Shown in pieces: positions 1 to 10,526 of a stretch of 64,000 nt of DNA (the stretch's first letter is position 1; each line of letters starts with the position of its first letter). The DNA lies in the NCBI GenBank assembly GCA_015179045.1, contig WHUZ01000023.1, positions 124,001 to 188,000 of the forward strand, in the 5' to 3' direction. The DNA is from Kalaharituber pfeilii (taxonomy: Eukaryota > Ascomycota > Pezizomycetes > Pezizales > Pezizaceae). Made by a program: the position numbers and the translations under genes. The notes beneath the pieces were generated by a model. It was not told where the DNA came from, did no database searches, and worked only from the letters and a program-made list of their open reading frames with translations.

Positions 1-377
1 CTAAATAGAAAAAAGCAACCTCGGGGCATTATATCTTCGTTCCCAAAGCACTCGATCACTCTAGTTTTGTCCAAGCTCGTCACACACACACACATAGTGT
101 AGTCACCCACCCTTCAATACCTCCCCGCCCTTCGTCCTCTTCCATCTACTAGTGCTCCCTTACCGCCTGGGCAGGGATGTGTTTGTTGTATATACCCCCA
201 AAAGGAAGAAATTTAAAGGTTAGAAGAGATTTATTGTAATCTACATATGAATTCAAATGAGTTGGTGTTAGAACACCCGCTCATTTGAAAATATAACTAT
301 AATACAAATATACAAATGATCTTTCTATCGATCCTGTCCAAACTTGGTATATCCCTCCTCCACTTCCCCCCTCCTCA
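1..377. other. Intergenic, 3' side of the enoyl-CoA hydratase gene
   Basis: No credible coding region. The stretch holds a short CA microsatellite near 82-95 and a hairpin-forming sequence at 252-289. It probably includes the 3' UTR of the minus-strand hydratase gene that ends at 378. Confidence 0.6.
252..289. repeat. Hairpin (perfect 10-bp inverted repeat) downstream of the hydratase gene
   Basis: TTCAAATGAG at 252-261 pairs with CTCATTTGAA at 280-289, and GGTG..CACC inside extends the stem. It lies about 90 bp beyond the hydratase stop codon on that gene's 3' side, so it could be part of its 3' UTR. No function is demonstrated. Confidence 0.5.
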
Positions 378-1268
378 CTACTCATGCGTCCACTCTGGCT
401 TCGTCTTCTCCACAAATGCCTTCATCCCAACCTTCTGGTCCTTCGTCGCAAACAACCCATGGAACACCCTTCTCTCAAACTTGACCCCCTCAGCCAAATT
501 CAATTCCTCCGCCGCATTGACCACCTCCTTTGCCGCCTTCACCGCCAGGGCGCCGTATCCCGCAATCGTCTCCGCTGTATTCAAAGCCTCCTCCACACAC
601 TTTTCCGGGGACTCAAAAACGCGCGCCACGAGCCCCCAGTCCGCCGCCTCTTGCGCCGAGATCGTCTTGCCAGTCAGAATCATCTCCATCGCACGGGACT
701 TGCCGATTGCACGTAATAGGCGCTGGGATCCACCCGCGCCTGGGATAATGCCCAGCTTGACTTCCGGCTGCCCGAATGTCGCGGTGGGGCCGGCGTAGAT
801 AATGTCTGCCATCATAGCAAGCTCGCAGCCGCCGCCTAGCGCGAACCCGTTAACGGCGGCAATGATGGGTTTGGGAGTGTTGTTGATTTGCTCGGACCAG
901 AGTTTGATGAAGTCGGAACCGTAGGCGGAGGAGAAATCAAGGTTGGACATTTCTTTGATGTCAGCGCCCGCAGCGAAGAACTTGTGGGAGCCAGTTAGGA
1001 CGATGCAGCGGGTGGTGGGAAGGACGCAGAGGTGGCGGAGGGCGGAGTTAAGGTCATTGAAGAGGGGAGTCGAGAGGGCGTTGTAGGCTTTGGGGCGGTT
1101 GAGGGTGATGAGGGAGACGCCGGGGCGAGGATGCGAGAGGATGATGTGCTCGTAGATTGGCTCGGAGGAGGCGGTGGTGGTGGAATTGGGCCGGAAGAGG
1201 AGACGGGGGAGTGGGGTGGTAGTAAAGCGGGAGGCAACAGGACGAATGCTGCGGAGGAAGGTGGCCAT
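378..1268 (-). CDS. ECHS1: Mitochondrial enoyl-CoA hydratase (crotonase family)
   Basis: Single-exon gene of 296 aa, the usual size for the family. The product hydrates 2-trans-enoyl-CoA to 3-hydroxyacyl-CoA in beta-oxidation. The first ~35 residues are Arg/Ser/Thr-rich with few acidic residues, as in a mitochondrial presequence. The crotonase fold follows: the oxyanion-hole segment AAGADIKEM (about 99-107), GFALGGGCELAMMAD with the first catalytic Glu (E149), and FGQPEVKLGIIPGAGG with the second (E169). Both acids place it with true hydratases rather than other crotonases. The start was chosen at 1268 because an in-frame upstream extension of 54 residues is low-complexity and would precede the presequence. 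DCP2 lies upstream on the same strand, 0.8 kb away. Confidence 0.95.
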   Translation of the reverse strand: MATFLRSIRPVASRFTTTPLPRLLFRPNSTTTASSEPIYEHIILSHPRPGVSLITLNRPKAYNALSTPLFNDLNSALRHLCVLPTTRCIVLTGSHKFFAAGADIKEMSNLDFSSAYGSDFIKLWSEQINNTPKPIIAAVNGFALGGGCELAMMADIIYAGPTATFGQPEVKLGIIPGAGGSQRLLRAIGKSRAMEMILTGKTISAQEAADWGLVARVFESPEKCVEEALNTAETIAGYGALAVKAAKEVVNAAEELNLAEGVKFERRVFHGLFATKDQKVGMKAFVEKTKPEWTHE

Positions 1269-2060
1269 GATGGGATGTTGAGCTCTCGATTTGGTGGATT
1301 CCTGGCAAACTGGAATTGAGGGGCTTAGTGAGGGGCCACCACGAATTGGTGATTGCTCGAGAGGATAAAGTTGACGCTGTGGTGATGGCAATGACGCAAG
1401 AGCCGAGGTCGGCCGAAGCAGCGGCCCCACAGGCTTGCTGGCACCTGCCTATTTGGGGAGTGCGGTCGGCTTCAGGCGGCTGTGAGTCTTGGCATGAGAG
1501 CCTGCAAGGACATGCGGTGGTGCGCCTCAAAACAGATATACAAATACATACATAAACAAACCCCCCAACTTTTTTTCACATTATTTTTGTTTCCAGAGGC
1601 AAAGAGCTGCAAATATGCAAATACAAAATGCGCAAATATACCTCACCGTGCCGTACCGTACAAAAAAAAAATAAAAAACATAAGTACCAAGAGAACCAAA
1701 CACACTAAAAGCCAATTCCAAACAGAAAAGGGAGTAGGGAAAACCAATAGCAGTAAAGGGACGGAAAAAAAAAAAAAAAAAAAAAAAAAAAAGGAGGAAA
1801 AATTAAATATCTAAAAAACACTCAACTCCATTCCCCCTCTTATCACATCATATTCCCCAAGTAAGGAAGGAAAAATAAATGGTTGCGAAAGCAACTACAC
1901 CTCTCCACTGTCCTCTCTTCCCAAAATACCTCCTCCAATAATCTTTTTGAGAACTACCAACCGCAAAATTAATATATTCTCACTTCAAAAAACCCAAGCA
2001 AGAAAGCACTTATACATAAACCCCTTCCCCAAACACCAAAACACCAATAGAAGTACCCGC
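1269..2060. other. Intergenic between DCP2 3' end and hydratase promoter
   Basis: Contains a long A tract (about 1766-1792) and AT-rich flanks, with no protein-like open frame. Both neighbours are on the minus strand, so this is the DCP2 3' UTR followed by the hydratase promoter. Open frames here are A-rich low complexity. Confidence 0.6.
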
Positions 2061-4904
2061 CTACTTACCCGCCCCTTTTGCCACACTCTCCAAATACTTC
2101 ATCAAAAAAGCGTCCTTCGCAAACGATACCGCACCCCCGGGCACCTCCGACGTCCTCGGGCTTGTTGCCCCAGCCGTACTCCCAACCGCACTTCCTCCCG
2201 CAACACTAGCCCCAGTCACACTTCCCACCTCACTCCCAGTTCTGCTCAGCCCAACTCCCGGTGCCACTCCCTTTTCCGCCTTAGGAGAAGTCAAATTCCG
2301 CCCCTGGACCTTCCTCACCGCCGCTACCAACCTTGCCGTCGCCCCGGTCACGCTCCCTCTTGGACTGGTCTGCGCGCTCGCTGGCAGGCTTCCAGGACCC
2401 ACACTCCCACTACCAACACCACTAACACTGCCCATGACACTATCCCCCACATTCACTCTCTCTCTAACCTCCGCCGATGCCGCCACCGGTTCCGGCTTTA
2501 ACGCCGCCAAACTTGGCTTCTTGAACAGCGCCAACAGAGTCTGTTGTTGTTGATGGTTTGCAGTCTCTCGGCGATCAAACATTGCTTCTTTACCTGCGAC
2601 TGGAGATGTGCCGTTTAGTGAGAGGGAGACTCCATTGACAGAGGTGTGAAGGTATGGTTCAAGTGGAGGGGTGAAGCGCTTCGGTTGCTGCTGGAGGGAG
2701 GGAGGGGCGGGTTGATGTGGTTGACGATGTTGTTGGTGATCTGGTGGAGGAGGTAGAGCGTGAGTCCCCTTTGATGATGTTATCGGCCCAGAACGTGTAC
2801 CGTGCGTAACTTGCGCCGGTTTTGGATAGTTCCCGTTCCTAATGCCTCGAGGGTGGCGAGGACCTCTTGGTGGCGACATGGGAGCACGTTGGTTCTGGTC
2901 GCGCGATGTGGGCGGTGACTTGGTAACTGGCGATGTAGTTGCTACCGCCGCTGCCGCAGTCTTTGGAGCAAGCTGTGGAGGCTGCACTTGTGGTACAACC
3001 GAATGTAGTATTTGCGATGGCGGTAGTGACGCAGAAGGGGCAGACTCCGTTTCTCCTTTCAATATAGACAGCAAAGAAAGCTTCTGTTGCGTATCCTGTG
3101 GCTTCTGTGTCGAGTTGAAGAATACATCCAATGGAGAAGGCTGCTGCTTCTGTGTTGGGGGTTGTTGCGGCGAGCTTCCCGAGGTGAGAGTTTTGAGTAG
3201 GGCACTTGCTTGGTCCGTCATTGTTGTTGGTTTGGCCTGTGCTTGTAGTGATGCCAGAAGAGCATTTGGTTGAGGAGCAACTGTATACGGACCAGTATTA
3301 GACGTGGTCTGTGCCTGGGAGAAGTCTGGTGCTGCTGGTGGTGGCTTCGTAAAGATGGAAGTAGGACTGTACGACGTATGCGCCTGAGAAGGCGTTAAGT
3401 CGTACAGTGGGGATAGCGGTTTGCGCATTGAACCCTTGCGAGGAAGGAGAGTTGAATGCGGGGATGGGTTTGCAGGGGCCCGTGTGGGCGTCATCGGAGG
3501 CTGCGTAACTGGCGGGGCATTTCTCGTTGGTTCTGGAGGACGGGGTTCGGCCTGCTTGTTCGACGGTCCACTCTGGAGCAATGAGAGGAGGATTTGGCCG
3601 TTGGTGGCAAGACTTGAGTGTGCAGAGTCCGATGAAGAGCCAATACTAAGCAGGCTCTTCAATTTCGCAGCAGCATCTGCTTGGTTCGCTACAGGATCTG
3701 GCACCGACTCAGCATGAATCCCCAGTAAAGACCGCAGGGACGCCGAAGAGTCCTCATAGACTGACGGTTTGCTAGCCTCGTGACTGGCAAACTTTGTCTC
3801 CACAGATGGTGTTTCAACATCGTTCTGCTCGTCATCTGTTGGGCTGGGAGCAGCTGCTGACTTATATTGTCCCTGAGTAGCCTGCCACTGGGCACCCTCA
3901 TTCTGAATCCATTTTCGGAGAGCGGGCAAAAATGGGGCCACCATATAAAACTTGCCCATCTTTGGTGCCTCCGCATTTGACTTCTTCTTGGAGGAATAAG
4001 TCGGTAGATCCGATAAACGGTGCCATTGGATGGTCTAGATATCATGTTAGCTATATTGCAGTCCAGACCGTTCGATGAAAATGATATGAATCTACCCCAA
4101 TTTCCCCTCTCGTCCTAGGCGCAAAATCCGTATCAATAGGTACACCTGGTATGATATAGAGCCTCATATTCTGGCCCCTCATAGTGGTTTCGATCATCCA
4201 TTCGGGATTGATCATGTTTTCGGCATCGAAGCCTGTTTCCTCCCTAACCTCTCGCACAGCACACACCACATCATCCTCATCCTGGTTGATTTTGCCTCGC
4301 GGGAAACTCCAACTAGCCGAGGACTTCATTCCCCTTACCAGTACGCACTGGTCCAGATCATGGTTTAATAAGATTGCACCACGAACAGGCACTCGAGTCT
4401 TATATGCTATAAACCGATTGAGCGCCTCTTCATGCTGATCTTTCCATTCCTGCAGACTAGGACAGTGCTGAAAAATTTTTGCTGCAAATGAGCGGAGGTT
4501 CAGGGTCGGTAATGCCATGTTATGGCCTCGAACGAAGTCTTCGTAGTACCATTGTGCTTCCTCAATTTGGAAGCATATTCGCTATGAAACCCTCATTTAG
4601 GTGCAAGAGCACACGAGACAGTGTTAGCTCTGATTTCATCAAGGTAGAAGGGACAATTGTCAACAGATATAGTATTGTACGAACCTCTACGGAGCCAAGC
4701 TCTTCGATCGGGAGATTGACGATGAATCTGCATTTGAAAACAACTCCACAATCAATATCCGCTCGTAATTCCAATCTCCATCGTCCTTTTCAATCGCACT
4801 CAGAACTATTAAGCGCACTTCAAACCATACCTCACACAAAGATCATCCAATATCTCCACAAGGGTCGAATTGCTGAAGACCTGTACATAAAGACACAAGC
4901 TCAT
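2061..4904 (-). CDS. DCP2: mRNA-decapping enzyme Dcp2 (Nudix hydrolase)
   Basis: Removes the m7G cap of mRNA in the 5'-3' decay pathway, with Dcp1, in the cytoplasm and P-bodies. Exons deduced: 4831-4904, 4685-4727, 4096-4581, 2061-4034 (introns 103, 103 and 61 nt, phases consistent), giving 858 aa. The N-terminal helical domain reads ILDDLCVRFIVNLP..RICFQIEEAQWYYEDF, and box A is followed by the Nudix box at about 135-157 (GKINQ..REVREETGFD, catalytic E153/E154). Box B is GKFYMVAPFLPALRKWI. The ~600-residue tail is Pro/Ser/Gln-rich with short leucine motifs (LKSLLS, LLSLLQS, ALLASLQ) like those that bind Edc3 and Pat1 in other fungi. The first ~8 residues before FSNSTLVEIL are uncertain: a TACAG acceptor-like sequence sits there, so an extra 5' exon is possible. 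Confidence 0.93.
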
Positions 4905-5628
4905 TGCGAGCAACCTACAATCAGCACACCGTTCGGCAACGGTTCACCTGTGTTGTTTGTCCATTGTTTCTTGAAACTGCAAGACAACATTTCATGTATA
5001 TATATATTGGGATATATATGTATATGGAAGGGGAAAGCGCAAAGGAGTAGAGAAGGTAACAAACATGAGAAGATGAATGTAGTGCAACCATATTTGCGCC
5101 GCGGCACCAGCACCGGGGATGACGATCCGGTATGGAGTGGGTTGGTAGGTATAGGTGAAGAGATCCAGTCAGAGGGGAAAGGGTGGGAAAATTCAGGATA
5201 TTGAAGCGTGGTCTAAAAAATGATGCTTGGGGACTGAACGGTGCAAGCGATGTTGAGTTAGAGGTTTGGGAGTAGAGCGATTAGGCCGGGGGGGGGTCCT
5301 AGTGGATGTACGGATAGGATTGTGGGGAACGTTGTACGATGGTGATGAAAAACGCGCGTTGGACAGTGGAGGGGGGGCCGACGCCTGCTGGGATACTAGA
5401 ATATTGGCGGGCCTTGGAACGCCGCCGGGCAGCTGTAGTTGCACGTACGGCAGCAAGACGGAACAAAATTTGTGCGTCGACAGGAAACGTCAGGCAGCAG
5501 AAATAACAGCAGAGATGCAGTACAGAGTTCCGGACAGCTTTGAGATTCTAGCACGTCTAGCACGAACGGATGGTGCTCTCAAGCTTTTAGTGGTCTTTCT
5601 ATTTTCTTTTACATTTTGTTTTTTCACG
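4905..5628. other. Intergenic, DCP2 promoter side
   Basis: No supported gene. The open frames here are short and low in conservation signal, and they overlap repeat sequence further on. The proximal part should hold the DCP2 promoter and 5' UTR. Confidence 0.5.
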
Positions 5629-6535
5629 GCGTTATGCGGTGGAGTGATTGGAGGATTAAAGTACGAATACAGTATCGTATCCACGCAGCGCAGCTTGATC
5701 GGGGCGGGCTGGAGCACAGGAGCGCAGGAGCGCAGGCATGCAGAATATGATATGGACACAGGATGCACGTGCTGGGCACGCAGCACGCAGTGCAGCGCAG
5801 ATATCATAAGTAATCAGATGGAGGTGGAGGGATTGCAACCTGGCAAGCCGCAAATACATACATCACGTGCTCTTGACTTCGCTGCAGCCGCTCGTTTCAG
5901 ACCTTGGCTTACGCAGCTGCGGCGCTGTGGCTTTGCACACCCAAGCCACCAATGCTTAGTCACCCAGTGGCTTTCCTGCACTGTGACGCAATGTTCCCCA
6001 TTTTGTTGCGCTGGAACAGGGTGTGCAGTTCAGCAACAGGATTACCGATGATGTTACATGTTCCAGCTGATGCCCCCAGCCCAGTGAACAATTATGAGGT
6101 ATAGTAGATAGTAGTGCTCATATGCATTCTATTCATTCCTCAAACAGCCGCTGGACGGAGAACCAGAGACAAGCTTCTGCAATTTGTGCCCTAAACATTG
6201 CCTACGCAATCGTACGTGGACCAACTAGCTCTGGATTGGCCAGCCAACACATGGCTTTCCATCTTCCCCCAGGCCAGGGCAGATCTAAGCCTACGGATTA
6301 TGTCTCCCAAAAAACAGCCTAAGCAAGGGATTGGAGTTGTTGGCGTCCTCTCCTTACAAGCTTGACATTGCCCGATCCCCTCCCCCCACAAGCGTGTTGT
6401 GGGGTTCGAGACAGGTGTTGTGGCAATTAGTGCTTCATTTATAACACCCCTTTCCACGCCCAAAGAGGTCGCCTTTGAACAAAAGAAGTAGCAAGGCACC
6501 GAATTAGTGGCTGTGTTCCTGAGTGTGTGTGTTGA
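5629..6535. repeat. ~0.9 kb direct repeat, copy 1
   Basis: The sequence from GCGTTATGCGGTGGAG (5629) to about 6535 recurs in the same orientation at 8023-9416. Identity is high, with scattered substitutions and small indels (for example an 8-bp insertion in copy 2 near 8190). Copy 2 is split by a 481-bp TIR element that is absent here, so this copy gives the empty site around 5809-5820. It has no TG..CA ends, and no long open frame is shared convincingly. Confidence 0.9.
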
Positions 6536-6639
6536 ACCACGTCCGTCTTAGGAGGCGAGAGTGACTTCCCATCGTATGGTCGTCCTCCGCTTAGCACTTG
6601 TCCCTCTCCGAGTGACCACATGTGCTGTGCCATGTGCCA

Positions 6640-6823
6640 GCGTGCCAGAGGGAATCATAGAAAGGGCTGTCGCCCTTCCTCTGGCACGCTCTTACTCCAC
6701 CACCGAAGGGTCGCTTCGCTCCAAATATTAGTCAACAAACTCCCGCCGTTCCGCTTCGCTCCACTACACGGGGGCAAGCCCCCCCACTCCGCTTCGCTCC
6801 GTTCCCCCGTCGCCTTCGGCTCC
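6640..6823. repeat. GC-rich compound hairpin and CGCTTCGCTCC repeat cluster
   Basis: Positions 6640-6651 (GCGTGCCAGAGG) pair with 6678-6689, and an inner stem AAGGGC/GCCCTT (6662-6667/6672-6677) closes on a 4-nt loop. Downstream, CGCTTCGCTCC occurs at 6712, 6752 and 6790, with a variant at 6811, plus a GGGGGC/GCCCCC pair near 6770-6785. The flank toward 6900 is very AT-rich and carries a 15-bp direct repeat TCTCACGATAATTTT at 6842-6856 and 6889-6903. The combination resembles mobile GC-hairpin elements of organelle genomes; that comparison is inference. Confidence 0.7.
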
Positions 6824-6958
6824 ATTAAACACAAAGAAATTTCTCACGATAATTTTTGCCCCAAAAAAATACATAAACAATAACTGAATCTCACGATAAT
6901 TTTAAAAATAAGAATAATAAAATAAATAAAAAAAGTACAAATTTTATTGAATCTACCT

Positions 6959-7936
6959 CTATCCAATTCCTCTCAGCCTCGACGCAAACTCCATCTCCAA
7001 CCTTTCTTTCGCATACGGTCCTTCTCGAATCTCCGTCATCATGTCTGTCCCTGGTGGAAAGTCGTGCTCGAAAATCGGTTCTCCTGCACCTCTCATGTTC
7101 GCGAGCACCGACTGACGGAAGTGCCACCTCAGAAGTTGATCGGATACACGGTGCGGATTTGCAGGATCCCGACAGACAGCATCAAGGATACGACCATCCA
7201 AACCCAGGATATCGTCATCAAACACCACAACTTTGTAGTTGTCCTGTTCATGAATAGTCAGTTTTGATAGCATATCTTATAGCTAAGGTAAACTCACATC
7301 CGGATTCACCGACAAAAGATACTGATCGAAAGCCTGGTGGACATCCGATTTCAGCAGAAAGCCATTCTGCAGCGAGTTGATCTTCGAGGCCCCATTTGTG
7401 TCGTCCATGTCAGTAATCCAACGACTGTATCCCCACTCAATCCACAGATTCTCCTTTTCAAGTGGAAAGATATGTGCTCCTTCAAACATAGTCCAGCCGC
7501 CTCGATAAGCTGCCCTGTTCACGAGGCCTGAGATAACGCATTTGCCATCGCGAGCACGGATTCCCTCACGAAAGGCATCTTCCCGGCCTGACACAGGGTA
7601 CGAGATGAGGCGATTAACCCATAGCTCATGGCTGACCTCAATATCACCTGTTTCCAAAGTTAGCAAGCGATTGAAACTCCCACTCAGCGAGCACCTACTG
7701 TCGCAATAAACATCGTACTCTCCTGGTTGCAGCGGATTGTTCGTTGCCGTTACGACATGGCCTGAAGTTCTTTCTTGAACGCGTAGAGGAGCCTCCGTGA
7801 CGAGTAGGATCCCGAGCATGTCGAGAAAATTGTTTTCCGTGACTGAGCCATTCTGAAACATTCCTCCTAGGGGAACTTCCAGCGACGTAGCATCGTAAAA
7901 GTGCACGTTGCGGCCGAGAGAACGGTCGATAGGCAT
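6959..7936 (-). CDS. HNH-nuclease-domain protein (HNH_2-like), function unknown
   Basis: Two exons, 7298-7936 and 6959-7243, joined by a 54-nt GT..AG intron (phase 0), giving 307 aa. The middle carries an HNH-type core: RDGKCVISG..., then MFEGAHIFPLE, then QNGFLLKSDVHQAFDQY. This order (Cys pair-like turn, catalytic-type His in AHIF, and a final Asn/His helix) is typical of the HNH_2 family found in many fungal proteins of unknown role. The start was chosen at MPIDRSLG because the longer frame reads into repeat sequence. The gene sits alone between two direct repeats, with a TIR element nearby and no recognisable partner. Both exons are open, so it may be functional. Whether it is a nuclease in vivo is not shown by the sequence. 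Confidence 0.75.
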
Positions 7937-8022
7937 CGTAAATCGTCTGTTGGACGTCGCCGTGGAGCGAGTGTTTAAAGGATTAAAAGGAATGCTTGCG
8001 TTGACGCGGAGGGGCCCGCTAC
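7937..8022. promoter_or_regulatory. Short spacer between HNH gene start and repeat copy 2
   Basis: Only about 86 bp separate the HNH start codon from the edge of the downstream repeat. The HNH promoter and 5' UTR must therefore lie partly inside repeat copy 2 on the minus strand. No core promoter motif was identified. Confidence 0.35.
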
Positions 8023-9416
8023 GCGTTATGCGGTGGAGTGATTGGAGGATTAAAGTACGAATACAGTATCGTATCCACGCAGCGCAGCTTGATCGGGGCG
8101 GGCTGGAGCACAGGAGCGCAGGAGCGCAGGCATGCAGAATGTGATATGGACACAGGATGCACGTGCTAGGCACGCAGCACGCAGTGCGCGGAGGGCAGCG
8201 CAGATATCATAATAGACACCTTTCGCAACAAGCTCTAGAGCTTCCAGACCCCTGCTGTACCCCCTGCTAGTCAACGAGGTGTGGCGCAGCTAAAGCTCTG
8301 GAGCTTCATGAAGCTCCAGCGAAAAGCTTCACGCCCTGATTAAAGCTCTACAACTTTCGCTGCAAATATCTCAACAACTACAATAGCTATGGTAAGGCTG
8401 AAGGTATCCTGAGAATTGTAAAAGCCTAAATAATTAACTAATAGGCTTTGGAGTAGGAAAATGAAGCAAATACTCAAGTATAAGGGGGGGAATCTCAGCG
8501 CTGTTGCTGGCGCTCAATCAGCAGGTGTAAAGTAAAGCGCATAGACCAGTACCTCCTTTTTTGGCGTTGCCGTACAGTTTGTGCGGAAGCTCTAGAGCTC
8601 ATGCGAAAGGTCTTTTGGCACTCTAGAGCTTACAGGGGTCGACACCCTGGTTTCTCGGCATTTGGGAAGCTCTAGAGCTTGTTGCGAAAGGTCTCTAATC
8701 AGATGGAGGGATTGCAACCTGGCAAGCCGCAAATACATACAGCACGTGTTCTTGACTTCGCTGCAGCTGCTCGTTTCAGACCTTGGCTCACGCAGCTGCG
8801 GCGCTGTGGCTTTGCACACCCAAGCCACCAATGCTTAGTCACCCAGTGCTCAATGTGGCTTTCCTGCACTGTGACGCAATGTTCCCCCATTTTGTTGCGC
8901 TGGAACAGGGTGTGCAGTTCAGCAACAGGATTACTGATGATGTTACATGTTCCAGCTGATGCCCCCAGCCCAGTGAACAATTATGAGGTATAGTAGTGCT
9001 CATATGCCATTCTATTCATTCCTCAAACAGCCGCTGGACGGAGAACCAGAGACAAGCTTCTGCAATTTGTGCCCTAAACATTGCCTACGCAATCGTACGT
9101 GGACCAACTAGCTCTGGATTGGCCAGCCAACACATGGCTTTCCATCTTCCCCCAGGCCAGGGCAGATCTAAGCCTACGGATTATGTCTCCCAAAAAACAG
9201 CCTAAGCAAGGGATTGGAGTTGTTGGCGTCCTCTCCTTACAAGCTTGACATTGCCCGATCCCCTCCCCCCACAAGCGTGTTGTGGGGTTCGAGACAGGTG
9301 TTGTGGCAATTAGTGCTTCATTTATAACACCCCTTTCCACGCCCAAAGAGGTCGCCTTTGAACAAAAGAAGTAGCAAGGCAGCGAATTAGTGGCTGTGTT
9401 CCTGAGTGTGTGTTGA
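8023..9416. repeat. ~0.9 kb direct repeat, copy 2, interrupted by a TIR element
   Basis: Same orientation as copy 1 (5629-6535). The first part is 8023-8212 and the second 8698-9416; between them lies the 481-bp element at 8215-8695. Without the element the copy is about 910 bp, matching copy 1. The right edge is about 220 bp upstream of the DUF4112 gene start. Confidence 0.9.
8215..8695. mobile_element. Non-autonomous TIR DNA transposon (MITE-like), TA target duplication
   Basis: The 31-bp terminal inverted repeats at 8215-8245 and 8665-8695 differ at one position (GACACCTTTCGC... against GAGACCTTTCGC...). Each end abuts a TA (8213-8214 and 8696-8697). Repeat copy 1 supplies an unoccupied version of the same site near 5809-5820. 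The element is 481 bp with no coding capacity. Its inside is rich in AGCTCTAGAGCT palindromes, and a diverged extra copy of the right TIR lies at 8585-8612. TA duplication suggests a Tc1/mariner-type transposase supplied in trans; the superfamily is inference. Confidence 0.88.
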
Positions 9417-9638
9417 GCACAGTAGCTTCTCCGATAAAAGACCTACTCCACATCAAAGCTTCTTTCCATCCACAAGCCGACATCCACAAGCCAACTGCGC
9501 CTGCAGTTATACTCCGCATCCACTTCATTCCACTTCTACTCCCGGTTTTGTTACCCACATTTACCAACATCATCGTCAGGTTACAGGAGCAGCAGTAGCC
9601 TCTCTCTTGCGCAACTTCCAACTCACACCTCTCACAAA

Positions 9639-10526
9639 ATGGCCAATTACATCGGTAAATTCGTGGTGAGAAAGATACTTAAAGAATCTTCCGAAAACAA
9701 ATTCGGTAAATCCGATGCGTTCTTCGAGCGCACTCCTGCTACTCGCATGGGCCACTCTGGTCCCACGAAATTCACCGGCAATAAAAAGAGGCTCCGCAAA
9801 GCCCTCCCACCAGGGCTAAGCGAGTCAGACCAGGAAGTACTTGTTCGCGTTAAGCGCAGGGCGTACATGCTCGACATGTCCCTGTTTAGCCTTTGTGGAT
9901 TGCGGTTCGGCTGGTCAAGCGTCATTGGCTTGCTCCCTGGGTAAGCAAACAAGCCCTACACCCACATACCCCACATAATCCCAAGTATTAACATCCCACT
10001 GACCAGCATCGGCGATGTTTGCGACATGCTCCTGGCCTTGATGGTTGTACGCTCAGCCTCCGAGGTCGGCCTACCACCGGCCATCCGCACCAAAATGTTG
10101 TTCAACATCATTCTCGACTTTCTCATTGGCCTCGTCCCTTTCCTCGGCGACCTTGCGGATGCAGCATATAAATGCAACACACGTAATGCCATTATTCTTG
10201 AGAATTACCTCCGTGAGCGGGGTCAAGGGAATATTCGCAAATCAGGAGCTGTTCCACCGCCGGATATGTCGCTGCCAGAGGAGTATGAGCAGCAGCCAGA
10301 ATTGTATGGATCTACAGCGCAGTATCAACAACAACAGCAGCAGCAACAGTCAGCGCCGCCCCCAATGAGAGAAGCGGGGTATCAAGCTGACTTGGAGGCG
10401 CAGAAGTACCAATTCTCGTCGTCGAAAATAGGAAATAGCAAGAGCAAGTCGCAGCGCAAGATGGAGCATCCATCAACTGCGGGCCGTGGTAGCAGCAAGG
10501 CAGGACGCTCTTCGTCAAAGAAGTAG
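9639..10526 (+). CDS. DUF4112 family membrane-associated protein
   Basis: Exons 9639-9940 and 10007-10526 (66-nt intron, phase 2), 273 aa. Residues ~75-175 match the DUF4112 pattern: LDMSLFSLCGLRFGWSSVIGL, then IGDVCDMLLALMVVRSASEVGLPP, then FNIILDFLIGLVPFLGDLADAAYKCNTRNA. Two hydrophobic segments (SSVIGLLPGIGDVCDMLLAL and ILDFLIGLVPFLGDLAD) suggest membrane association. The C-terminus is polar, with a Gln run encoded by CAA/CAG and a Ser/Lys/Arg-rich end. The family is widespread in fungi and bacteria, and its function is unknown. The 5' region abuts repeat copy 2. Confidence 0.88.

Noticed and set aside
5266..6051. Plus-strand 261-codon open frame
   Set aside because: It crosses the boundary of repeat copy 1 and has no motif; the part within the repeat is not conserved as protein in copy 2.
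5629..9416. LTR retrotransposon with the direct repeats as LTRs
   Set aside because: The repeat ends are not TG/CA, no primer-binding or polypurine tract was seen, and the internal gene is an HNH protein with no gag/pol.
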